Part shown: positions 12,190 through 20,556 of the stretch, in pieces | How positions within the stretch are numbered: position 1 is the stretch's first letter | Layout: every line of letters begins with the position of its first letter | Assembly: GCF_000266905.1 (NCBI RefSeq) | Contig: NC_018027.1 | Span: forward strand, 2,728,001 to 2,792,000 | Direction: 5' to 3' | Source of the DNA: Mycolicibacterium chubuense NBB4 | Lineage (GTDB): Bacteria; Actinomycetota; Actinomycetes; Mycobacteriales; Mycobacteriaceae | DNA length: 64,000 nucleotides | Made by a program: the position numbers and the translations under genes | Notes under the pieces: model-generated | What the model was told of the DNA's origin: nothing | The model's database searches: none | Seen by the model: only the letters and a program-made list of their open reading frames with translations

Positions 12190-13145
12190 CCGACACGTCG
12201 CTGCCTCCCGGAGCGATCCTCGACGACCAGTTGCAGGGGTACCTCGATCATCTGGCCATCGAACGGGGAGTGGCGGCGAACACGCTGAGCTCGTATCGGC
12301 GCGACCTGAAGCGCTACGCCGAGCACTTGACGGGCCGCGGTGTCACCGACCTGGCAGGTGTCGCGGAGAGCGATGTCAGCGACTTCCTGGTGTCGCTGCG
12401 CCAGGGCGACCCGGACAACGGCGTCGTCGCCTTGTCGGCCGTCTCGGCGGCCAGGGCGCTGATCGCCGTGCGCGGACTGCACCGGTTCGCGGCCGCGGAG
12501 GGCATCGCCGCCCTCGACGTGGCCCGTGAGGTCAAGCCGCCGACGCCCAGCCGCCGACTGCCCAAGAGCCTGAGCATCGACGATGTGCTGGCCCTGCTCG
12601 ATGCGGCCGGCGGGGACAGCGACACCGACGGGCCGCTGACACTGCGCAACCGGGCGCTGCTCGAGCTGCTCTACTCGACGGGCGCCCGGATCTCCGAGGC
12701 GGTGGGTCTCGACCTCGACGACATCGACACGCAGGCGCGCTCGGTGCTGCTGCGTGGCAAAGGCGGCAAGCAGAGGCTCATCCCGGTCGGGCGGCCGGCC
12801 GTCGCCGCCCTCGACGCCTATCTGGTGCGCGGACGGCCCGACCTGGCCCGCCGCGGCCGGGGAACGCCGGGGATCTTCCTCAACGCGCGCGGCGGACGGC
12901 TGTCGCGGCAGAGCGCCTGGCAGGTGCTGCAGGATGCGGCCGAGCGGGCCGGTATCACCGCGACCGTGTCGCCGCACGTGCTGCGGCACTCGTTCGCGAC
13001 GCACCTGCTCGACGGCGGCGCCGACGTCCGCGTCGTCCAGGAGCTGCTGGGGCACGCCTCGGTGACCACGACGCAGATCTACACGATGGTCACCGTGAAC
13101 GCGCTGCGCGAGGTGTGGGCGGGCGCGCACCCGCGAGCGCGCTGA
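12186..13145 (+). CDS. xerD: Tyrosine recombinase XerD
   Basis: A 319-residue tyrosine recombinase that resolves chromosome dimers at dif. The N-terminal SAM-like domain covers residues ~10-110. The catalytic residues are Arg in STGARISEA, Lys in [10 protein letters not shown], His/Arg in [12 protein letters not shown], His in LGHASVTTT and Tyr in IYTMV. GTG 12186 overlaps the Nudix stop (ATGTGA), so the genes are coupled. This is the host enzyme and is distinct from the element integrase at 36.9-38.1 kb. Confidence 0.92.
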
Positions 13146-13302
13146 CCGGGTGCTCCGCCGCGAGCTCTCGCCCCGCCCAGTGTGCAGTGAGGGCGAATTT
13201 CCGCGTCGTTTTCCGCCCTGGGTTCACACTCGGCGGCCGAACGCCGGAAAAGGTGCCGACATCTTGCCTGCGGGTCTGCCTCACCAGCGCGACGCACCCC
13301 GT

Positions 13303-13308
13303 TAAACT
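13303..13308 (+). promoter_or_regulatory. Candidate -10 element (TAAACT) before leaderless mini-ORF
   Basis: TAAACT fits the mycobacterial TANNNT -10 consensus and stands out in a GC-rich gap. Its last base is 7 bases before the ATG at 13316, so a transcript would start at or next to that ATG, which would make it leaderless. No clear -35 was seen. Inferred from sequence only. Confidence 0.45.
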
Positions 13309-13315
13309 TGCCGCG

Positions 13316-13363
13316 ATGTCCGCCACGCCCGAGGGTTGCCTGACCAGCGACGGTCTGGCATGA
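13316..13363 (+). CDS. Possible leaderless 15-codon upstream ORF
   Basis: ATG 13316 encodes MSATPEGCLTSDGLA and ends in TGA 13361-13363, overlapping the ParA ATG (13360) as ATGA. It is placed where a leaderless transcript from the TAAACT -10 would begin. Re-initiation at the ATGA would couple its translation to the parA-scpA-scpB unit. It contains one Cys codon. It is too short to judge by composition, so it is a candidate only. Confidence 0.4.
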   Translation: MSATPEGCLTSDGLA

Positions 13364-14232
13364 CCGACGGCACCGACCAGACGAATCCGGAGCCCACGCC
13401 CGGTCTGACGGGTCGCATCCCGCGGCCGATCCCCGAGCCGGCCCCCCGCACCACGCACGGCCCGGCCAAGGTCATCGCGATGTGCAACCAGAAGGGCGGC
13501 GTCGGCAAGACCACGTCGACGATCAACCTCGGTGCCAGCCTGGCCGAATACGGCCGGCGCGTGCTGCTGGTGGATCTCGATCCGCAGGGCGCGCTGTCGG
13601 CGGGGCTCGGGGTGCCGCACTACGAACTCGACCAGACCGTCTACAACCTGCTCGTCGAGCCGCGCATCTCCATCGACCAGGTGCTGCTGAAGACCCGCGT
13701 GCCCGGACTGGACCTGGTACCGAGCAACATCGACCTGTCCGCAGCGGAGATCCAGCTGGTCAACGAGGTGGGTCGCGAGCAGTCGCTGGCCCGGGCGCTG
13801 TACCCGGTGCTCGACCGCTACGACTACGTGCTGATCGACTGCCAGCCGTCGCTGGGCCTGCTCACGGTCAACGGGCTCGCATGCAGCGACGGGGTCGTCA
13901 TCCCCACCGAGTGCGAGTACTTCTCGCTGCGCGGTCTGGCGTTGCTGACCGACACGGTGGAGAAGGTGCACGACCGGCTCAACCCGAAGCTCGCGATCAG
14001 CGGCATCCTGATCACCCGCTACGACCCGCGCACGGTCAACTCGCGCGAGGTGATGGCCCGGGTGGTCGAGCGATTCGGCGACCTGGTGTTCGACACGGTG
14101 GTCACCCGTACCGTGCGCTTCCCGGAGACCAGTGTGGCCGGTGAGCCGATCACCACGTGGGCACCGAAATCGGCTGGCGCCGAAGCGTATCGGGCGTTGG
14201 CACGTGAGGTCATCCACCGGTTCGGCGCGTGA
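13360..14232 (+). CDS. ParA/Soj-family ATPase (Rv1708-type)
   Basis: A 290-residue ParA-like ATPase. A Pro-rich leader of ~38 residues precedes the deviant Walker A KGGVGKTTSTINLG. Switch motifs DLDPQG and LIDCQPSLGLLT follow. No parB gene is adjacent; instead scpA and scpB follow, so it belongs to the chromosome-organisation cluster rather than the oriC ParAB pair. ATG 13360 is preferred over TTG 13336. The GTGA overlap with scpA indicates translational coupling. Confidence 0.9.
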   Translation: MTDGTDQTNPEPTPGLTGRIPRPIPEPAPRTTHGPAKVIAMCNQKGGVGKTTSTINLGASLAEYGRRVLLVDLDPQGALSAGLGVPHYELDQTVYNLLVEPRISIDQVLLKTRVPGLDLVPSNIDLSAAEIQLVNEVGREQSLARALYPVLDRYDYVLIDCQPSLGLLTVNGLACSDGVVIPTECEYFSLRGLALLTDTVEKVHDRLNPKLAISGILITRYDPRTVNSREVMARVVERFGDLVFDTVVTRTVRFPETSVAGEPITTWAPKSAGAEAYRALAREVIHRFGA

Positions 14233-15041
14233 GCGAGACACCGCCCGACGAGTCGACCCACGCTGGCTTCCAGGTTCGGCTGAGCAATTTCGAGGGGCCG
14301 TTCGATCTGCTGCTGCAGCTGATCTTCGCGCACCGGCTCGACGTCACCGAGGTGGCACTGCACCGGGTCACCGACGAGTTCATCGCCTACACGAAGGCGA
14401 TCGGCTCCCAGCTGGGGCTCGACGAGACCACATCGTTCCTGGTGGTCGCCGCGACGCTGCTGGACCTGAAGGCGGCGCGGCTGCTGCCTGCCGGCGAGGT
14501 GCACGACGAGGAGGACCTGGCGCTGCTGGAGGTCCGGGACTTGCTGTTCGCCCGCCTGCTGCAGTACCGCGCGTTCAAGCACGTCGCCGAGATGTTCGCC
14601 GAGCTGGAGGCGGCGGCGATGCGCAGCTACCCGCGCGCGGTGTCGCTGGAGGACCGTTACTCGGAGCTGTTGCCCGAGGTGATGCTGGGGGTGGACGCCG
14701 ACCGGTTCGCCCAGATCGCTGCGACGGCGTTCACGCCGCGACCGGTGCCGACCGTGGGCACCGAACACCTCCATCAGGTGGCCGTGTCGGTGCCCGAACA
14801 GGCGGCCAATCTGATGACGCTGCTGGAGGATCGCGGGATCGGCGAGTGGGCCTCGTTCTCGGATCTGGTCGCCGACTGCCGGATGCCGATGGAGATCGTC
14901 GGACGGTTCCTGGCGCTGCTCGAACTGTATAGGACGCGAGCGGTAGCATTCGAGCAACCAGAACCGCTTGGTGTGCTCCAGATCTCGTGGACCGGAGAGC
15001 GGCCCACCAGCCAGCAGTTGGCAACCGCGGACACCGAATAG
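14229..15041 (+). CDS. scpA: Segregation and condensation protein A
   Basis: A 270-residue kleisin of the SMC-ScpA-ScpB condensin. The conserved start FEGPFDLLLQLIFAHRLDVTEVAL has its usual place at residues 18-40, and LLDLKAARLLP follows near residue 80. The C-terminal winged helix (residues ~200-260; FLALLELYRTRAVAFEQ) binds the SMC head. GTG 14229 overlaps the ParA stop. It is separated from scpB by 15 bases. Confidence 0.93.
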   Translation: MSETPPDESTHAGFQVRLSNFEGPFDLLLQLIFAHRLDVTEVALHRVTDEFIAYTKAIGSQLGLDETTSFLVVAATLLDLKAARLLPAGEVHDEEDLALLEVRDLLFARLLQYRAFKHVAEMFAELEAAAMRSYPRAVSLEDRYSELLPEVMLGVDADRFAQIAATAFTPRPVPTVGTEHLHQVAVSVPEQAANLMTLLEDRGIGEWASFSDLVADCRMPMEIVGRFLALLELYRTRAVAFEQPEPLGVLQISWTGERPTSQQLATADTE

Positions 15042-15056
15042 CGCGGAATAGAAAGT

Positions 15057-15758
15057 ATGACTGAGAACTTTTCGAGCGATGCCGAGCTGAGCCCCGCGCC
15101 GGAGGCCGAGGACGCGGCACCAGCGCTGGAGGACGCCGAGCTCGACGCTGTCCTCGAGGCGCTGCTGCTCGTCGTCGATACCCCGGTCGGTGTCGACGCG
15201 CTGGCCACCGCCACCGAGCAGTCGCCGGCGCGGGTCGCCGAGCGGCTGACGGCGATGGCCGGGGAGCTGGCGGCCCGCGACAGCGGCATCGACCTGCGGG
15301 AAGCGGGCGGCGGGTGGCGCATGTACACGCGCTCGAAGTATGCGCCCTACGTGGAGAAGCTGCTGCTCGACGGCGCAAGGTCGAAGCTGACGCGGGCGGC
15401 GCTCGAGACGCTGGCGGTGGTGGCCTACCGGCAACCGGTGACCCGGGCCAGGGTCAGCGCGGTCCGCGGGGTCAACGTCGACGCCGTCATGCGGACCCTG
15501 CTGGCCCGCGGGTTGATCACCGAGGCGGGCACCGACGCCGACTCCGGTGCGGTCACGTTCGCGACCACCGAGCTGTTCCTGGAACGGCTGGGCCTGACGT
15601 CGTTGACCGACCTCCCGGATATCGCGCCGCTGCTGCCCGACGTGGACGTGATCGACGATCTCAGCGAAACCCTCAGTGAGGAGCCACGTTTCATGAAGCT
15701 CAACGGCGCGGCCGCTCCGCAGCCGGAGCCGTCGTCGTTCGACGTGGACCGGGAGTGA
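15057..15758 (+). CDS. scpB: Segregation and condensation protein B
   Basis: A 233-residue ScpB with tandem winged helices between residues ~30 and 185, including [12 protein letters not shown] and the conserved [19 protein letters not shown]. An acidic N-terminal tail (residues 1-28) and an acidic C-terminal tail flank the folded part. It dimerises and binds ScpA. Its stop overlaps the rluB start (GTGA at 15755). Confidence 0.93.
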   Translation: MTENFSSDAELSPAPEAEDAAPALEDAELDAVLEALLLVVDTPVGVDALATATEQSPARVAERLTAMAGELAARDSGIDLREAGGGWRMYTRSKYAPYVEKLLLDGARSKLTRAALETLAVVAYRQPVTRARVSAVRGVNVDAVMRTLLARGLITEAGTDADSGAVTFATTELFLERLGLTSLTDLPDIAPLLPDVDVIDDLSETLSEEPRFMKLNGAAAPQPEPSSFDVDRE

Positions 15759-16504
15759 CGATGACCGAGGACGACGGCGTACGCCTGCAGAAGGTGTTGT
15801 CCCAGGCCGGGATCGCGTCTCGCCGGGTGGCCGAGAAGATGATCCGCGACGGCCGCGTCGAGGTGGACGGCATGGTGGTCACCGAGCTGGGTACGCGGGT
15901 GGACCCCGCGGTGTCGGTGATCAAAGTCGACGGCGCCAGGATCTCCGTCGACGACGACCGGGTGTATCTGGCGATCAACAAGCCGAAGGGCATGCACTCC
16001 ACGATGTCCGACGATCGCGGGCGCCCGTGCGTCGGCGATCTGGTCGAGCACCGAGTTCGCGGCAACAAGAAGCTCTTTCACGTCGGCCGGCTGGACGCCG
16101 ACACCGAAGGGCTGTTGCTGTTGACCAACGACGGCGAGCTCGCCCACCGGTTGATGCACCCGTCCTACGAGGTGCCCAAGACCTACCTCGCGACCGTGGT
16201 CGGGACGGTGCCTCGCGGCCTCGGTCGCAAGCTGCGCGCCGGCATCGACCTCGAGGACGGGCCGGTGCGTCTCGACGACTTCGCGGTCGTCGACGCCGTT
16301 CCGGGCAAGTCGCTGGTGCGGGTGACACTGCACGAGGGCCGCAAGCGCATCGTGCGCCGGCTGCTGGCCGAAGTCGGCTTCCCGGTTCAGGAACTGGTGC
16401 GCACCGACATCGGCGCCGTCACGCTCGGCGAACAGCGGCCCGGCAGCATCCGGGTGCTCACACAGAAGGAGATCGGCGAACTGTACAGGGCGGTGGGCTT
16501 GTGA
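15755..16504 (+). CDS. rluB: 23S rRNA pseudouridine synthase RluB/RsuA family
   Basis: A 249-residue enzyme with an N-terminal S4 domain ([16 protein letters not shown]) and the pseudouridine-synthase catalytic motif [19 protein letters not shown], whose Asp is the nucleophile. It is the Rv1711 ortholog by position. The closest functional equivalent is RluB (U2605 of 23S rRNA), but RsuA-family specificity cannot be assigned from motifs alone. GTG 15755 overlaps scpB; ATG 15761 is an alternative. The stop overlaps cmk. Confidence 0.9.
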   Translation: MTMTEDDGVRLQKVLSQAGIASRRVAEKMIRDGRVEVDGMVVTELGTRVDPAVSVIKVDGARISVDDDRVYLAINKPKGMHSTMSDDRGRPCVGDLVEHRVRGNKKLFHVGRLDADTEGLLLLTNDGELAHRLMHPSYEVPKTYLATVVGTVPRGLGRKLRAGIDLEDGPVRLDDFAVVDAVPGKSLVRVTLHEGRKRIVRRLLAEVGFPVQELVRTDIGAVTLGEQRPGSIRVLTQKEIGELYRAVGL

Positions 16505-17187
16505 CCCGATCACTGGTGATCGCCATCGACGGCCCGGCTGGTACCGGAAAGTCAACGGTGGCAAGAGGATTGGCGACTGCGCTGGGTGCGAGGTATCTCG
16601 ACACCGGCGCGATGTACCGCATCGTGACGCTGAGCATGCTGCGCCGCGGCGTCGACCTCGGCGACACCTCCGCGATCGCCGCTTCGGCGGAGCAGGTCGA
16701 ACTCGCCGTCGGTCACGATCCCGCCGAGGACCGTTCGTACCTGGCGGGGGAGGACGTGTCGGCGGAGATCCGTGGCGACGCCGTGACGAAGGCGGTCTCG
16801 GCGGTGTCGGCGGTCCCGGCGGTGCGCACCCGCCTCGTCGCCCTGCAACGGGCACTGACCGACGGACCGGGCCGGGTGGTGGTCGAGGGCCGCGACATCG
16901 GCACCGTCGTGCTGCCCGACGCTGACGTGAAGATCTTCTTGACGGCCTCGGCCGAGGAGCGTGCGCGGCGGCGCAACGAGCAGAACGTCGCCGCCGGCCT
17001 GCCGGATGACTACGCGGGCGTGCTCGCCGACGTCGAGCGCCGTGACCATCTGGACTCCACCCGTGCGGTGTCGCCGCTGCGGGCCGCCGACGACGCCGTG
17101 GTGGTGGACACCAGCGACATGACGCAGGCCGAGGTCATCGCCGCGCTGACCGAACTGGTCGAGGAGAAGGCGGGTGCAGCGCGATGA
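16501..17187 (+). CDS. cmk: Cytidylate kinase
   Basis: A 228-residue (d)CMP kinase making CDP and dCDP. The P-loop is [17 protein letters not shown], followed by the substrate-site sequence LDTGAMYR and the conserved [15 protein letters not shown]. The lid arginines are in [13 protein letters not shown] 16501 overlaps the rluB stop. Confidence 0.94.
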   Translation: MTRSLVIAIDGPAGTGKSTVARGLATALGARYLDTGAMYRIVTLSMLRRGVDLGDTSAIAASAEQVELAVGHDPAEDRSYLAGEDVSAEIRGDAVTKAVSAVSAVPAVRTRLVALQRALTDGPGRVVVEGRDIGTVVLPDADVKIFLTASAEERARRRNEQNVAAGLPDDYAGVLADVERRDHLDSTRAVSPLRAADDAVVVDTSDMTQAEVIAALTELVEEKAGAAR

Positions 17188-17215
17188 GCGCTTGCGCGAC
17201 GAGCAGAGGATCCCG

Positions 17216-18640
17216 ATGAGCGAGAACGACGCCGACGGCACGTGGGCCGACGAGAGCGACTGGGAACACTTCGCCGAAGACGCCGAGGACATCGCGGGCG
17301 CGATCGAGGAGGCGTCGGCGCCGCCGCCCGTGGTCGCCGTCGTCGGCCGGCCCAACGTCGGCAAGTCCACGCTGGTCAACCGGATCCTGGGCCGTCGCGA
17401 GGCGGTCGTCCAGGACGTCCCCGGCGTGACCCGCGACCGGGTGTCCTACGACGCGACCTGGTCGGGGCAGCGGTTCGTCGTGCAGGACACCGGCGGATGG
17501 GAGCCCGACGCCAAGGGGCTGCAACAGCTCGTCGCCGAGCAGGCGTCGGTGGCGATGCGCACCGCCGACGCGATCATCTTCGTCGTCGACTCCGTCGTCG
17601 GGGCCACCTCGGCCGACGAGGCCGCCGCGAAGCTGCTGCAGCGCTCGGGCAAACCGGTCTTCCTCGCGGCGAACAAGGTCGACAACGACCGCGGAGAGGC
17701 GGATGCGGCGGCGCTGTGGTCCCTGGGGCTGGGCCAGCCGCACTCGATCAGCGCGATGCACGGCCGCGGGGTGGCCGACCTGCTCGACACCGTCGTCGAC
17801 GCCCTGCCCACGGTGTCCGAAGTGGCCACCGGGGGCGGCGGACCCCGGCGAGTGGCGCTGGTCGGCAAGCCGAACGTGGGCAAATCGTCGTTGCTCAACC
17901 GGCTCTCGGGCGACCAGCGATCGGTGGTGCACGACGTCGCGGGCACCACCGTCGACCCCGTCGACTCGCTGATCGAGATGGAGGGCAAGCTCTGGCGTTT
18001 CGTCGACACCGCGGGATTGCGCCGCAAAGTCGGCCAGGCCAGCGGCCACGAGTTCTACGCGTCGGTGCGCACGCACGGCGCGATCGACGCCGCCGAGGTG
18101 GCGATCGTGCTCATCGACGCGTCACAGCCGTTGACCGAGCAGGACCAGCGCGTGCTGTCGATGGTCATCGAGGCGGGCCGAGCCCTGGTGCTGGCCTTCA
18201 ACAAGTGGGATCTCGTCGACGAGGATCGTCGCTATCTGCTGGACCGCGAGATCGACCTGCAGCTGGCGCAGGTGCAGTGGGCGCCGCGGGTGAACATCTC
18301 GGCCAAGACCGGCCGCGCGGTGCAGAAACTGGTGCCCGCGCTGGAGACTGCGCTGCATTCGTGGGACACCCGGGTGTCGACGGGACGGCTGAACACCTTC
18401 TTCAAGGAGGTCGTCGCCGCGACGCCGCCGCCGGTGCGCGGCGGTAAACAGCCCCGGATTCTGTTCGCCACGCAGGCCACCGCGCGCCCGCCGACCTTCG
18501 TCCTGTTCACCAGCGGATTCCTCGAGGCCGGTTACCGCCGGTTCCTCGAACGCCGGCTGCGGGAGACGTTCGGCTTCGAGGGCAGCCCGATCCGGATCAA
18601 CGTCCGGGTCCGTGAGAAGAGGGGCGCCAAGCGCCGATAG
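17216..18640 (+). CDS. der: Ribosome-assembly GTPase Der (EngA)
   Basis: A 474-residue tandem GTPase needed for 50S maturation. An acidic N-terminal extension of ~38 residues is followed by GTPase 1 ([19 protein letters not shown]), GTPase 2 ([20 protein letters not shown]) and a C-terminal KH-like domain ending in a basic tail (REKRGAKRR). ATG 17216 ([10 protein letters not shown]) has AGAGGA 6 bases upstream and matches the family start. An in-frame GTG at 17174 would overlap cmk by 14 bases and is less likely. Confidence 0.94.
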   Translation: MSENDADGTWADESDWEHFAEDAEDIAGAIEEASAPPPVVAVVGRPNVGKSTLVNRILGRREAVVQDVPGVTRDRVSYDATWSGQRFVVQDTGGWEPDAKGLQQLVAEQASVAMRTADAIIFVVDSVVGATSADEAAAKLLQRSGKPVFLAANKVDNDRGEADAAALWSLGLGQPHSISAMHGRGVADLLDTVVDALPTVSEVATGGGGPRRVALVGKPNVGKSSLLNRLSGDQRSVVHDVAGTTVDPVDSLIEMEGKLWRFVDTAGLRRKVGQASGHEFYASVRTHGAIDAAEVAIVLIDASQPLTEQDQRVLSMVIEAGRALVLAFNKWDLVDEDRRYLLDREIDLQLAQVQWAPRVNISAKTGRAVQKLVPALETALHSWDTRVSTGRLNTFFKEVVAATPPPVRGGKQPRILFATQATARPPTFVLFTSGFLEAGYRRFLERRLRETFGFEGSPIRINVRVREKRGAKRR

Positions 18641-18650
18641 GGTGAGCCGA

Positions 18651-19433
18651 GTGCCCGTCGTCGACATGATCCTCATCGCGTTGGCGGGCGTCGGGGCCGG
18701 GGCGATCAACGCGATCGTCGGGTCCGGCACTCTCATCACCTTCCCGACCCTGGTAGCGCTCGGCTACCCGCCGGTGACGTCGACGATGTCCAACGCCATC
18801 GGCCTGGTCGCCGGCGGGGTGTCGGGCACCTGGGGCTACCGCCGTGAACTGGCCGGCCAGTGGAACCGCCTGCGCTGGCAGATACCCGCGTCGCTCGTCG
18901 GCGCCGGCTGTGGCTCGTGGTTGCTGCTGCATCTGCCGGAGAAGGTCTTCACCCGGGTCGTGCCCGTCCTGCTGGTGCTGGCGCTGGCGCTGGTGGTGAT
19001 CGGACCGCGGATCCAGGCGTGGGCGCGCCGGCAGGCCGAAGCCGAGGGACGCTCGGCCGAGCACGTCTCGGGCGCACGGATGACGGCGCTGGTGGCCGCG
19101 ACCTTCGCCGTCGGCGTGTACGGCGGCTACTTCACCGCCGCGCAGGGCATCCTGCTGATCGCCGCGATGGGCGCTCTGCTTCCCGAAGACATGCAGCGGA
19201 TGAACGCCGCGAAGAATCTGCTGTCGCTGCTCGTCAACATCGTCGCCGCGGTCGCCTACACCGTCGTCGCCTTCGACCGGATCAGCTGGCCGGCCGCGGG
19301 GCTGATCGCCGCCGGGTCGCTGGTCGGCGGGTTCCTCGGCGCGCACTACGGGCGCAGGTTGTCGCCGACCGCGCTGCGCGCGGTGATCGTCGTGGTGGGA
19401 TTGATCGGGTTGTACCGGTTGCTGACGGTGTAG
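18651..19433 (+). CDS. TSUP-family membrane permease (TauE/SafE type) 1
   Basis: A 260-residue protein with about eight hydrophobic segments. It has the TauE/SafE repeat pattern: the N-terminal AGVGAGAINAIVGSGTLITFP with the polar Gly-Ser-Gly motif, and its counterpart VGVYGGYFTAAQGILLI in the second half. The family exports sulfite, sulfonates or related organic anions; the substrate here is unknown. GTG 18651 has AGGG 8 bases upstream; GTG 18642 is also in frame. It is in the same direction as der, 10 bases after its stop. Confidence 0.85.
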   Translation: MPVVDMILIALAGVGAGAINAIVGSGTLITFPTLVALGYPPVTSTMSNAIGLVAGGVSGTWGYRRELAGQWNRLRWQIPASLVGAGCGSWLLLHLPEKVFTRVVPVLLVLALALVVIGPRIQAWARRQAEAEGRSAEHVSGARMTALVAATFAVGVYGGYFTAAQGILLIAAMGALLPEDMQRMNAAKNLLSLLVNIVAAVAYTVVAFDRISWPAAGLIAAGSLVGGFLGAHYGRRLSPTALRAVIVVVGLIGLYRLLTV

Positions 19434-19479
19434 TCTGACCGGAGCTCTTGAGTACGGCTGAACCCCGGGGGGACATCTG

Positions 19480-19593
19480 ATGGCTGACCACACGGTCGTC
19501 ACGTCGGCGCCCTCCGAGGTGTCCGCACTCGAGCCCTTCTGGCCGTCCCGTCGGTTGATGGCCTTCGACGAATGGTGTTGTCCGCGTCCCTGA
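19480..19593 (+). CDS. Putative 37-residue leader peptide ending in Trp-Cys-Cys
   Basis: ATG 19480 is preceded at ideal distance by a strong GGGGGGAC ribosome site (19467-19474). It encodes 37 residues starting MADHTVVTSAPSEVS and ending FDEWCCPRP, with consecutive Cys codons at 19576-19581. A TAGTCT -10-like hexamer sits at 19431-19436. It is followed by a perfect 7-bp hairpin (19612-19629) and then a TauE/SafE gene. This is the layout of a cysteine-sensing attenuator, known in mycobacteria for sulfur operons. The role is inferred; the ribosome site and Cys codons are seen. Confidence 0.5.
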   Translation: MADHTVVTSAPSEVSALEPFWPSRRLMAFDEWCCPRP

Positions 19594-19611
19594 CGCGCCC
19601 ATCGTCCGCGC

Positions 19612-19629
19612 GGTCGCCCCTCGGCGACC
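19612..19629 (+). promoter_or_regulatory. Hairpin between leader ORF and TauE/SafE gene
   Basis: GGTCGCC (19612-19618) and GGCGACC (19623-19629) form a perfect 7-bp stem with a 4-base loop, ending 18 bases before the ATG at 19648. There is no U-run, so a simple terminator is unlikely. It could affect access to the start of the permease gene or be part of an attenuator governed by the leader ORF. Confidence 0.45.
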
Positions 19630-19647
19630 CGATTCCTGAAAGCAGCC

Positions 19648-20556
19648 ATGCGTTCGCTTCTCATCTTCATCCTCGTCGGGATCGGCGCCCAGCTCGTCGA
19701 CGGCGCACTCGGCATGGCGTTCGGCGTCACGGCAACGACGTTGCTGGTGCTCTCCAGCGTCGGAGCGGCGCAGGCCAGCGCAGCGGTGCACCTCGCCGAG
19801 GTCGGCACCACGTTCGCGTCGGGGCTCTCGCACTGGAAGTTCAAGAACATCGACTGGCCGCTGGTCGCCAAACTGGGCGCGCCGGGAGCCGTCGGCGCCT
19901 TCCTCGGTGCGACCGTGCTGTCCTCGCTGTCCACCGAGCACGCCGCTCCGCTGATGGCGGCGATCCTGGTGGGCATCGGCCTCTACGTGCTGTTGCGCTT
20001 CTCGCTGCGGACACCGCTGACGTTCGGCGCCAAGGGCACCAGCCACAGCGCGAAGTTCCTTGCACCGCTTGGCCTTTTCGGCGGCTTCATCGACGCGTCG
20101 GGCGGCGGCGGCTGGGGACCGGTCACCACGAGCACGCTGTTGTCTCAAGGCAAGACGGCGCCGCGGACGGTCATCGGGTCGGTGAGCGCGTCGGAGTTCC
20201 TGGTGTCGGTCTCGGCGTCGCTGGGCTTCCTGATCGGACTGCGCCGGGAGTTCCTGGAGAACTGGCCCGTGGTCGTCGGATTGATGGTGGGCGGGGTGAT
20301 CGCCGCACCGATCGCCGCATGGCTGGTCAGCCGCATCAGCCCGGCGCTGCTGGGCAGCGCGGTCGGCGGTGTCATCGTCCTGACCAACAGCCAGAAGCTG
20401 GTGCACTTCTTCGGAATCCACTGGCCGTGGTCGACGGCCATCTATTCGCTGATCGTCGTCGTGTGGGTGTCGCTGGTGTTCTACGCCTGGCGGGTGTCGC
20501 GCGCACCGAAGACCGCTCCCGTCACCGGGGTCGGCTCAGAACCGGTCGCGCGCTGA
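19648..20556 (+). CDS. TSUP-family membrane permease (TauE/SafE type) 2
   Basis: A 302-residue permease with about eight membrane segments. Hallmark repeats are LVDGALGMAFGVTATTLL at the N-terminus and FGGFIDASGGGGWGPVTTSTLL mid-protein, a pattern seen in TSUP proteins near sulfur-assimilation genes. It is unlike the neighbouring TSUP gene in sequence, so this is not a recent duplication. ATG 19648 has only a weak GAAAG ribosome site, which suggests that its translation depends on the upstream leader. The cytosolic tail ends at the convergent photolyase gene, with a 21-bp 3' overlap. Confidence 0.88.
   Translation: MRSLLIFILVGIGAQLVDGALGMAFGVTATTLLVLSSVGAAQASAAVHLAEVGTTFASGLSHWKFKNIDWPLVAKLGAPGAVGAFLGATVLSSLSTEHAAPLMAAILVGIGLYVLLRFSLRTPLTFGAKGTSHSAKFLAPLGLFGGFIDASGGGGWGPVTTSTLLSQGKTAPRTVIGSVSASEFLVSVSASLGFLIGLRREFLENWPVVVGLMVGGVIAAPIAAWLVSRISPALLGSAVGGVIVLTNSQKLVHFFGIHWPWSTAIYSLIVVVWVSLVFYAWRVSRAPKTAPVTGVGSEPVAR

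Noticed and set aside
17174..17215. GTG 17174 as the start of der
   Set aside because: It overlaps cmk and adds a non-conserved [17 protein letters not shown] 17216 has a ribosome site and fits orthologs.
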